Assembly: GCA_030435675.1 (NCBI GenBank) | Contig: CM059623.1 | Coordinates: 8,706,012-8,770,011 of the forward strand | DNA: 64,000 nucleotides | Source of the DNA: Steinernema hermaphroditum | Taxonomy: Eukaryota; Nematoda; Chromadorea; Rhabditida; Steinernematidae | Reading direction: 5' to 3' | Program-made: the position numbers and the translations under genes | The notes under the pieces: generated by a model | Told to the model about the DNA's origin: nothing | The model's database searches: none | Seen by the model: only the letters and a program-made list of their open reading frames with translations | In this document: one piece after another, positions 28,563-38,200 of the stretch | How the letters are laid out: every line of letters begins with the position of its first letter | How positions within the stretch are numbered: position 1 is the first letter of the stretch

Positions 28563-30536
28563 CCGCATTCCTGAAGAAGAATCCTCACTTGCTCAACGCT
28601 CCACATTCGCGAAAATTGCTGTGCGAACTGACTTTGGTTAGGACCTGTATTTGCAGTCCATTCATTTGTTGTTGTACGTGTAAACGTCTATTTTATGTTG
28701 TGAAAGACGAAGAAGAAATAAAAGACATCTTCAGCTGGGACATTTCCGCTGTACGGTACTTTGATACGGTGGAAAGAATCCCGGAAGTACAGAAGAGAAC
28801 ATTCCTGTAGGGAATGGTCACGAGTTTGAAGAGGTGTCCTGAAAGGATCCCTTAGTGACCTCGCCACGAAGAGAAATATTCAGAGCTGTCGTCTACTTTC
28901 TGATCGTTTCTACCTGACAGAGAAACAAAACGGGGTAAACTGAGTATGCATCTCAAGAAGAAAAGCAAAAAAAAATGGTGAACTCGTTGCGAGGGCGTTT
29001 GACTGAACCACGTGGAACGGAGTGGCTGAAACTGGAATTTCATGTTTGTCACGAATGCACTTGGATGATCGTTTTATGACCGGTCGCATTCCATCGATTT
29101 CTCTCAGCTGATTCAGTCTTTTCTAAAATTAAGAGCTGTGCATCCTGTGATCTGCATTTTCTCTTCTATTATGTCTTCAAGCGCTTCTCCTAATTCATCT
29201 GCCAAGATCTACTTGACCACAGACCTACTGTTCCTTGATCGAAGACCTCTTAACCATCGGCCACATGACTGTGCTTCCGATCTTATTTTTCACCACTGTC
29301 GCGACAACCCTGTCGCGATGTTCCCCTCTATCGTTTATCTTTGTGTTTTGACTAATATCTGCACATTTAGTGCCTTGTTTTTGTTGTATTAACCTGCTGA
29401 TGGATGTTCCATCACACCTACGATGTCTACGACGTGCCGAAACTGAATGTCTGAAGTCTACGAAGTGCCGTTTGATTTCGTCAGCCTGGTCTTGCCACGA
29501 TTTCTACCGTCAACGTCTTCGAGAACATTCTACGCGCTGCAGCGTGAAGATTTACGACGGATCACACGCTGCGTTCACTGACGAAGCAGAGCCGCGCGCT
29601 TGTTGGAGCGACTGAAGTCCAAGCCGTTCGGACTTGTTGTTCGATCATCTGGATCGTTTGTATTTGGTTGAATCGCTGTAGATTCGTTTGTTGTTGTTTG
29701 GTGCAGTCCAGAGGGACATTTATAAAGAGAGAAAAGATAAGCACCGTTGTCGTTTGTTGTATCGTTGTAGTGCGCGACCAGTGTCCGCATATTGTTGTTG
29801 TCGTCGTCGTTTGTGAAGCTGTTGGTTATCGTGTGACGCTTGTGTTTCGTCACGGTGCTTGGAGCAAGATCCGCACCATTTATTATCGTCGTATTACTGA
29901 GGATTTTACCGCGTGGCAGCAGTCATTTACGTATCTTCATTGTTTGAAGACGTTTATCTCTGTTTTGGCGAGCATCCTATCACGTATTGGACATCGGTTG
30001 CGTGGAAAGCTAACGTTTTCCACAACCACTGTGTGTGGCTATGGAATAAGCCACGAAGAGCAATCTTGTGGTTATTCGCGATCATATTTCGATGTTTTCA
30101 TCCTACTAACTAAAAGCAGGTCGACCCTTTTGTGACACAAGTTGTAACTTGTGCAATTTGTGACTCACTACTGACTTTCCCTTCTCTTCTACAGTATTCT
30201 TTCGCAACGCTGTGGTGAAGTTCCCGTGACTAACGTTTCCATCATCTCTCTGCAGCTATTGGCGCCCAGAAGTGCATTCCTGCTAGGGAAGCGATGCACG
30301 CGATCCAGCGGCGCAGCACCCATTTTATGACCTGTACGGCTCAGTCCTGCAGCGTTCAGACGCGATCGCTTATCGCCCTCCGATCGCCTTCTATCGATCG
30401 CGGCGGCCCCGATCCGCCGCCGAGAACGGAAAAGTCGTCTCAACGCGTTTTCGGCACCGCGTCGTTCTTCGAGGCGCGTCGATCGATTCGCCGCGCGATC
30501 TTTCCCCTCGACCTTTCCCCGTTCCAGAATCCGACG
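28563..30536. other. Intergenic, AT/T-rich, no supported gene
   Basis: This gap separates PRPS from the next plus-strand gene. From about 29100 to 30200 the plus strand is rich in GTT/TTG words (for example around 29690-29810) and differs in composition from its neighbours. A small perfect hairpin, ACAAGTTGTAACTTGT, lies at 30136-30151. The 155-codon plus frame here is Val/Cys-rich low complexity and is not supported as coding. It may be a decayed repeat. Confidence 0.4.
28717..28722 (+). terminator. AATAAA poly(A) signal of PRPS
   Basis: A canonical AATAAA lies 155 nt after the PRPS stop codon on the coding strand, in an AT-rich stretch. It is the first such hexamer downstream. Confidence 0.6.
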
Positions 30537-31587
30537 ATGTCTTCGGCGAAGAGCGTCGCCGTCACCTTCGCCTTCTGCGTCGTCGCTGTGTGTGGCCAGA
30601 CCTTCGAGACCGGCGACAACTCCACCGTCAGAGGATGCTCGTGAGTTTTCTCTGACTCTTGACTCAAAAGAGGAGAGACAAGTAGATGAAGAAGCTGAAC
30701 TATTAGTCCTAGTAGATACAAGCGCACAGAAGCGGCGTCGAGATATTCCATTAGCTCTTCTGAATCCGATAGAAACGAAAGATTGAACATCCTAGTACCG
30801 ATGACAGATCTGAAACAATCATCTTTTGAGTCAAGAGACGGAACGAAAGCATGGATCTTTCTTTCTCTTGGATTCTTTGATAGTTTTTCCTTTGAATATT
30901 CCTTCACAAGAAGCTTCAAAAGTGTTTTTCCATTCTCTGCTCCTTCACTGAAAAGACGCAAAAAGCGATCTTTCTGCAGAATTGCCGCCAGAAAACGCAT
31001 TTCTGCAAAACGTATCCGAAGCTTAGTATCGTTTCAGGACCCACTGTCGCATTGAGGATCCTACGATGGAGTGCTGGAACCAGACGCTCCACTTCTTCGA
31101 GCGCGTCCTTCTCGGCCAGATGCGGCACTACATCGCCGTACAGATCAACATCGACCAGTGGCACCGTCGCCACGATCACCACTACGTGATGGACTTCGAG
31201 AAGGTGAAGAAGAACGCCTTCCTCTCCATGGGTAATCCATCCTCGTCTTCTCCTCTCACCGTCCGTTCCAGAAAGTCACTTGGAGGAGGACGACCTCCTC
31301 AACAAGACGACCGTCGAGGCCGTTCTGGGGCCGATGATCGACCGCGTGGCCGACGAGTCTTCTGAGGAGATCAGCTGGGTGCCCCACTTCAGGTAGGTCC
31401 CCCGAAGGAGCGCCCCTAACCGCCCCTCAGCTGCCCGCTCCCCTGCGAGCACCGTTCGATCGTGTGGCGGAACCTCTTCATCGCTTCCATGGTGCTCAAC
31501 GTGTGCCTGGCCATCGCCGTCGTCCCCTTCATCGTGCAGATGGTGAAGCACGACAACGCCCACGCCAGCGAGTCCCTCATCAGATGA
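30537..31587 (+). CDS. Unrecognised single-pass (type I) membrane protein
   Basis: Four exons join in phase into 191 residues: 30537-30640, 31038-31231, 31272-31392 and 31431-31587. The N-terminus MSSAKSVAVTFAFCVVAVCG is a clear signal peptide. The ectodomain has several Cys (GCSTHCRIED, MECWNQ, SCPLPCEH), N-glycosylation sequons (DNST, WNQT, LNKT) and a His-rich stretch. One membrane segment follows (LFIASMVLNVCLAIAVVPFI, about 160-180), then a short cytosolic tail ending ASESLIR. Introns are 397, 40 and 38 nt. The ATG lies 11 nt behind a GTTCCAG acceptor, compatible with trans-splicing. The fold and the six or so ectodomain Cys suggest a disulfide-bonded domain. I do not recognise the family. 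Confidence 0.75.
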
Positions 31588-32178
31588 GAGAAGCATTTGC
31601 CTCCAGAATCCTATCTCGCAGTCCCAGAGCCACTTGTTCCCTCTGCCCCGTCGGGTCTTCCTCAACTTTATGTTGTACATAATCATTGCCCACCAGTTGC
31701 TCAAATCTTTCAGTTCCACGCCAGAACGCCATAAAGTGTGCCTTAACAACACTACTTGTATGGTGTCATGATCTCCGGGCCTTCTAGTTCAATCTGGATG
31801 AAGCCTCAAGACCTCGTAGATATCTGGGGGCAAACTATGAGAATACACCTTACTAAAGCCAGGGGAAGGTGCTTTTGAAGAATCCTGATGTGCTCGAGGC
31901 TCTTTTCATTTAAGAGGGAACCGAATATCAAATGAAGCTTTCCACAAAGAGGTTGGGGACCTTCTTCCTCAAAAAGTCCTCAAAGTTTTCGATTCGGCAT
32001 TAACTCGAATTCGATCTCTCCTTAAGATATCTCCCCTGTTTTCCTGATATCTTCGGATCATGGACGAGGTAAATATGAGGACAGAACTTCGAGAATATCA
32101 ACTTCCAACTCTTTCCATTTTTTCATTATTATTTTTTTTCATCATTTTCATCCGCAATTCATTACCGTACACTTCACC
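31588..32178. other. Intergenic between converging genes
   Basis: The plus-strand membrane protein gene and the minus-strand secreted-protein gene converge here. No further coding exon is supported. It holds their 3' UTRs. Confidence 0.5.
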
Positions 32179-32747
32179 TTATCGGCCACTAGAGAAACCA
32201 GGGAAACCAGAAGGAGCGGGGAACTGGGGCGGAGAGGGGAACGAAGCCGCCTGAGGACTCGGAAAGCCGGGCAGCTGGCCGAACTGTGCGGGAGGCGGCG
32301 TGAACTGCGGGGGCTGGAAGGTGTTGAAGGACCTGAAGAAGCCGTGGAAGGTGTTCCTGTCGTCGGCCCTCTGCTCGGCCTCCCTCTGCCGCTGCACCTC
32401 AGCGGTCGGGGTGCCAGCGCGAATCGCCTCTCCGTTCCAGACGGAGCGAGGATCGGCGACGGCCGTGTTCCACGACCTCTGGAACTCCTCGGCCGTCGGG
32501 TTCCACACCGCAGGAGGGGGCACTGAAGAGGCGCCCTTCACTGTTTCATAGAAGCTACCGTACCTGGTCTCCAGTAGGGCGCATAGTACTGTTGATGGGC
32601 CTGGAAGGTCGGATCGGGCGCCGGAAGACTAAAAGAAGGGGCGGGGAAAGAAGGCGCTGCAGGAGCCTGGAAAGCAGGGAATCCCGGGAACCCGGACTGC
32701 GTGGATACGGTAGAAATGAGGAGGGAAGACACGACTAGGACGAGCAT
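32179..32747 (-). CDS. Small secreted Pro/Phe-rich protein
   Basis: Two exons (32747-32564 and 32522-32179) join across a 41-nt intron in phase. The ATG at 32747 gives a good signal peptide (MLVLVVSSLLISTVSTQ). An in-frame ATG at 32807 lies upstream of the TATA box and would bury the signal, so the shorter start is preferred. The mature protein is low complexity with repeated FPGF, SFPAP, FPSP and QFPAP units on both sides of a more ordered middle (WNPTAEEFQRSWNTAVADPR, then AEVQRQREAEQRADDRNTFH). It ends QFPAPSGFPGFSSGR. Cuticle, eggshell or other matrix roles are possible by composition only. The family is not recognised. Confidence 0.7.
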
Positions 32748-32781
32748 TCTGTGATAGTAGATGGACAGACGATGCCCAGGG

Positions 32782-32787
32782 TTTATA
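32782..32787 (-). promoter_or_regulatory. TATA box of the secreted Pro/Phe-rich protein gene
   Basis: CATATAAACC on the minus strand places TATAAA about 35 nt upstream of the preferred start codon (32747). That implies a very short leader and supports the shorter start. Confidence 0.45.
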
Positions 32788-32994
32788 TGCCGGGGGAACC
32801 TGATCACGCAGAGGGGATTAATACGGAGACCAGATGTGGAGAGGATCGGGACTAAATGGATCCAATCGGGCGAGAGAGGATCGCCTGCAAAGAGCTGCAG
32901 AGATAGGAACTGACGTTTTGGAAATCTATGCTGCAGAGAGAGTCGAAGAAGCCGGCCTGTTTAGGCTTCTCACCGCAGGAATTCGGACGATCAG

Positions 32995-33666
32995 TAAAAG
33001 CGAAGTGCGATACGGCGGTGCTCGCCTCTAACTTCCGATCCGATCCGCAGCAATCGGAAGCGCCACGCGGGGAAATGCCCTTGAAGTCCGCTGTAGCGTA
33101 CGTGACGCGCTTCTTCCCTTTCTTCTCCTTGATCACTGCGTGTGATCCAAATCGCCCCTTGTGGCGATGCGTAGTCCCAGGCGACTACTGACTTACGCGC
33201 TCTTCTGGCAGCGAAGTCCTTCCTGTTCTCAGCGAGATACAGGGCCAAATAACCGCGGAATACGACGACGACTATGTACACGACTCGACGAATCCGGGAT
33301 AGGTTGCATTGCGGTCTAGAAACTAGCTAAAAGGCAACAATTTATCAACACGATAAAATAACAACCAAGCAACACGATAAAAATGTTCGCACCAGCGATA
33401 CAACAAGATAACCACAATCACACGAAGACGCGCGCTCTTGTGCGCGAGCGGGAACCATCGTCGAGCGAGCGGGAGGTCCGTTCAAGTTTGCACAACGAGA
33501 GGAGAATGCGTACGTTCGCTCTGCGAACTGGTGTAAGAGAAGACTCCGAGATAGAGATGCGTATGCGTAGCGTTCAGCGCTTTCACCACACTTTATGCCC
33601 CGAACTTAAGATGCGTATAAGGATTAGAAAGAAAAAAATGCGTAACTTCGCAGCAAAGCTGCGACA
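32995..33666 (-). repeat. BEL element 3' LTR
   Basis: This 672-bp repeat is near-identical to 41117-41789. Outside it lies ATCAG (32990-32994); inside it abuts the purine-rich tract. It contains several ATGCGT words (33505-33645) and an open frame with a hydrophobic start shared by both LTRs, which I do not regard as coding. Confidence 0.92.
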
Positions 33667-33681
33667 CTCCCGGCCCCTGGC

Positions 33682-34872
33682 TTAAAGCCTGCGTCGATCA
33701 CGCTCTTGTTGAAGCAAAGTCATTTCGACTTTCAGCTTCTCGAAGTCCAGGATCTTGTGGACTAGGACGTCACACATGGCACTATGGTGAGCGTTCGAGT
33801 TGCACACTCGACAATGTCCCGTGAGCGTACAAGGAGCGCCAGCGTGTCGTGGTCGCAGGCACTTTGAACAGAGGCCTCGATCGACAGCCGTGCACAAGCG
33901 CTCTTCGTAATCTACATCAACCGGGCATGCGCTGTTGTAATGACTGCCGCCACAAAAATCGCACTTTACTACGCGTCCTTTCGGACCCACGATCTGTCTT
34001 TGCGTTAGACGAGCATTGTCTTGCTCCCTCTTGCGGTGCGCACGAATCTGCGTGATGGACCGCGTCTGGTCCCTAATCTCATCCCGAAGGTTCTCGATAC
34101 GCGTCAAGACCTCCTCGTCACTCAAGCGAACGTGGCTCTCAGAGATTTGCGTATCTCGACGACCTTCTCCGTCGCCCTGACGTCTCGATCTTCTCTTGCG
34201 TATTTGTGGATTCGATGCCGATGGCCTCGGTGCGTGACGTTTCCGCGATCTCGGCGTGGATGCGTCAGAGTTCGTTCCTCCCGATCGTGTCTCAAACTCT
34301 TGGGAACCTCCCGCCCCCAACAACATGGGTGCGTCTTGCGTCTGGACTGCTTCCTCGGTCAATAGATCTTCGATGCGTCCAAGGCAGTCGTTCAAATCTC
34401 CCTCGAACATCTCCAGAGAGAACTCATCCCACGGGTATAACTCGTTTGCGTTTCGAACCATCTGGCGAGCCGTCGACAGTTTCGCTTCGACTGGATGAAG
34501 TGAGACGTTCAACTTCTTGACCTCTGCGAGCAGGGCCTTGGACTTGCGGTTGAGTGTTGCGTAGCGAATTTGAGCTCGCTGCTGGCCTCCGGGCACAACA
34601 GCCTTCGACAGCAAAGTCTCCTCGAACTTTACTGCGTCCTTTGCGAGTTCAGCCAACGTTTGGCCAAGTGCCACGCGTTTTCCGACCAATGCGTTCTTTT
34701 CTGCTTGCGTCGATTTCTTGCTGACGATCACAGCTTCTTCTTGCTTCGCTTCGCCGTTGACAAGTTCCTTGCTTCGGTCTTGTGGACCAGAAGTGTCCAT
34801 AAGTTGTTGCGTGTCTTCTTTGCTCTCCGCGTTCGCTCCGACAAGCAGGTTGGCTAACATAATTGCGATCAT
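33682..34872 (-). CDS. Third ORF of the BEL element: signal-like N-terminus plus zinc knuckles
   Basis: This ORF occupies the position where env-like genes sit, downstream of pol, and ends 15 nt before the 3' LTR. The first likely ATG (34872) lies 3 nt behind a strong acceptor (TGTTTGTTTCAG, ending at 34876), so it is probably made from a spliced RNA. An ATG at 34890 overlaps that acceptor. The about 396-residue product starts with a short hydrophobic leader (MIAIMLANLLVGANA). A coiled, charged middle follows, then an Arg/Ser-rich part. The C-terminal third carries three Cys/His clusters (CDFCGGSHYNSAC, CSKCLRPRHAGAPC, CRVCNSNAHHSAMC) like gag zinc knuckles, then a helical end. There is no glycoprotein-like ectodomain or C-terminal membrane anchor. 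Function is unknown; a nucleic-acid-binding accessory protein is inferred. Confidence 0.75.
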   Translation of the reverse strand: MIAIMLANLLVGANAESKEDTQQLMDTSGPQDRSKELVNGEAKQEEAVIVSKKSTQAEKNALVGKRVALGQTLAELAKDAVKFEETLLSKAVVPGGQQRAQIRYATLNRKSKALLAEVKKLNVSLHPVEAKLSTARQMVRNANELYPWDEFSLEMFEGDLNDCLGRIEDLLTEEAVQTQDAPMLLGAGGSQEFETRSGGTNSDASTPRSRKRHAPRPSASNPQIRKRRSRRQGDGEGRRDTQISESHVRLSDEEVLTRIENLRDEIRDQTRSITQIRAHRKREQDNARLTQRQIVGPKGRVVKCDFCGGSHYNSACPVDVDYEERLCTAVDRGLCSKCLRPRHAGAPCTLTGHCRVCNSNAHHSAMCDVLVHKILDFEKLKVEMTLLQQERDRRRL

Positions 34873-35228
34873 GCACTGAAACAAACACATTCAGAGTGAG
34901 GTGACACGTGAAAGAGAGCGGCACGGATGATCGAAAGAAGCCCCCTAAAGACAGATTTCACAGAAGCATGCTTATCAAAGTATGCGTTATGGTGCTCTTG
35001 ATGCGCCAAGAGCTTGTTTTCGCAAGCGTATGAGACGGTAAGCGTCCACAGAGGAGAGCGTATGCGAAATGAGCTAAAAAAATGACGAAAAGTCAAAATA
35101 GCCGGTGGCGTGCGTCGAAGCGTGCGCGGATTTCGCCTAGCAGATAAATAGAAGACTACCGTAGTCGTCAGGAGGCTCAGCGTGCGTTATCGTTTCGAGA
35201 CCCTTTGCGTTTGAATGAAGGTGGAAGT

Positions 35229-38200
35229 TTACTGTCTCCGATTTCGAGGTCGGAGATTATAAGGCGTCGTTCGATTCGACGGAACAATTCTAGTAGTGCG
35301 TTTGGAGACCTTTGCAGGCACGGTTTGCGCTGGTATATCTTCGTCATCCTCTCCTGTCGAATCTTGAACGTTGCTATTTGCGTTCTGTGCGGTGACATTC
35401 GCCTCAGACGGTTGATGATCTAGATTTTGCGCCGAGGAAGATGCCTCGTCTTCCTCTTCTGAAAGTTCCATCGGAATCAGATGGTTGATTGAGCGTTTTA
35501 TGGTTCGGCTGTCCGGGAGAAAGAGTTCGACTTCCCTAATTTGTCCGTCACTACTTGGAAGCAATTTCTCAATGCGTGCGAGCTTCCAACAATGCTTAGG
35601 TAGAGGATCTCCCTCCAGCATGACGATCATTCCTTCCCTTGGCTTTATCTTCTGCGTTCTTCCTTGAGCGAGACTTCGGCGATGTTTCTCGCGTAAACTG
35701 ATTAGATAATCCCGCTGGAAGCTCTCCCAGGCCTTGTGCGTGTGCTTATCAGATTCCTCAAGTGCGTCAAGCGCTTCTTTCCGGGAATTTAGAGCTCTGA
35801 GCTCTTCTTCTGAGAAATAGGTCGAATCGTTCACGTCTTCACTTGTCTGCGTCGAAGGTAGACTCAGTCTAGCCCTTCTATGTACGAAATCGATCGGCCT
35901 CAAAATAGCCCATTCTCCTGGTTCCGAATCAAGATATGTGAGTGGCCTTGAGTTCATGATGGCTTCGATTTGCGTCAGAGTGGTGCGGAGGTCTTCGAAG
36001 GGCCAGATTCGTCGTTTCATGCACTTATAGAGACAGCGTTTTATGTCCTGAATCAACCTCTCGTAAAAGGCGCCTTTCCAAGGACTGTAGGCTGTGATGC
36101 GTAGCCAGCGTATCTCTTGATCCGCGGTAAAAGACACGAATTCAGATGTATCCTCTAAATCCCGGAATGCGGCTGCGATCACTTGTTCGCCTAGAGCGAA
36201 AGTGGGTGCGTTGTCGCACGTGATAGTCCTCGGAACTCTGCGTCTAGCCATGAAATTTCGTAGAGCATTTATGAATGATTTGGCAGTAGCGTCCGCCACA
36301 AGTTCCAAGTGTACCATGCGGGTTACGGTACATGTGATTATGCAACCGTACGACTTCCTCACAGTTACGTCTTCCAGGTTGCGATATTTGAGCGGACCAA
36401 AGTAGTCGAGACCACAGTGCTCGAACGGTTCCGCGCTTTTCACTCTACGTGAAGGCAGATCCGGCATGTCTGGATATTGCAGAGGTGCGTTGTTAAAGCG
36501 TTTACATTCCCAGCATTTGCTCATCTGACTACGGACGATTCTTCTGATCGCCGGAATCCAAAACGTTTGTCTGACTGTTGCGATAGTCGATCTTGCGGAG
36601 AGGTGCAGAGGAGCGGAGGCGTTAATCGTTTCGTGCGTTTCTTGCACGATCATTTCGGCTAGCTTCGATCGAGAGTCGATCAGGATCGGTGTTTTTGCGG
36701 AATCTGAGAGGCTACTGTTTTTCAAGCGTCCTGCGCAGCGCCAAAGTTGCGATGAGTCTAAAAAAGGTCTCAGATGCTTCTGTTCTTTCCATCTCCCCTG
36801 CTCTTCCGCTTCTCGCTGATGACAGCGTATGATCATTTCTCGAGAAAGCGTGATTTCTTCAGCTCTCAGAGGTTCTGAGTAGTCAGCGTGCCTTATTTCT
36901 AATCCTAATCTAGCGTATTTCTGGCGCGTCTGGTCAGAAACCTTGTCCATGCGGATACGTATGAACCGGAGTACGTAAGCGACTATGCGTGCTAGGCGTC
37001 GCAGAGAGTTTGTTCTTTTCCATGGAATCACTGCTGTCATTCGGGAGTTCTGCGTCTGAGTGAGCAAACAAACAGTTTCGGCGTTTTCCTCTTCTGACAG
37101 CTTCTCAGGCTGGCACCTTTCTGGCCACTCAGCGTGAGGTTTGGTCAAGAACCGAGGTCCTGTCCACCACAAGTGCTCTTCGAACTCATGCTTCTCTAGT
37201 CCTCTCGTTGCGCAGTCTGCAGGATTGTCGAGCGTATTTACATATCCTACTAGTACTTTCTCGACGTCTTTCTCTAAATCGATGCACTTCTTCCTGAAGT
37301 TGCTTCTACGTCTTTCTACGTAGATTCCTGCGTCTACTGGCGTCTTTGGTGATTGCACCCATGCGAGTGCGATTTGTGAATCTGTCAACAGGACCAGAGA
37401 AGCTATCCTTATTTGCGTTTTGAGTTCTTGAACTAGTTGTGTTCCTAGTTCTGCACCTAGTACGTATGCATTCAGTTCCAAGCGTGGAACTGTGACCGTT
37501 GTTTTCAGCGGTTTTAGGCGATTTTTGGCCATGATGAGATGCGAATTTTTTCCACAGACAGCGTACGCACAACAGGCCATGGTGTTCTTATTTGCGTCGC
37601 AGAAAATAACTATGTCCACGGTGTCTTCCACGTTGGCGACTCTGCGTGGGATACACTTCTTGAATCCTTGGATGTCTCCAGCGATTCGCTGCCATTCGCA
37701 TTTCTGTTCTGCATTGAGTTCTTCGTCCCAATCGTTCGTTAGCCACAATTCTTGTTGGAATCTCTTCGCTGGATGCAGTAAAGGGATTAACAGTCCCATT
37801 GGATCATAAATCGAAGCAGCTTGTTGCGCGACGGTGCGTTTCGTCGCCTTCTTCGCTGGCTTCACGAGGACTTCGAGCTTCAGTTCGTCCGTCGTTGAAT
37901 TCCATTGCGTTCCAAGTATTTTCGGTTGGGCGTTCTCGCTTCGGTCTTCAAATGCGATCTTTTCTAAAACCAAATTATCGTTAGACATGAACTCTCGTAG
38001 ATTCATGCGTAGAGCGGAAAATTCGCGCTTAGATTTAGCGTATAGATCAGCAGCCTCGTCAACTGTATTACATGTGAGGATTAAATTGTCAACATAGGTG
38101 TTCTCCACGATCTTCTTGGCGAGTGTTTGGTCTTCGCATTGAGACAGATGATGCGCGATTGTGGCGCCTAACAGAAACGGCGATGCGTTAATCCCAAACG

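Noticed and set aside
28934..29060. Possible CRISPR-like or satellite array anywhere in the window
   Set aside because: No regularly spaced direct repeats were found. The only tandem units are the short tails of the retroposons.
29668..30135. A 155-codon Val/Cys-rich plus frame
   Set aside because: It arises from GTT/TTG-rich low-complexity DNA, and a coding function is not supported.
32991..33281. A hydrophobic-start open frame found in both LTRs (also 41150-41404)
   Set aside because: It is shared only because the LTRs are duplicates, and the two copies diverge in frame in the middle. There is no sign of selection.
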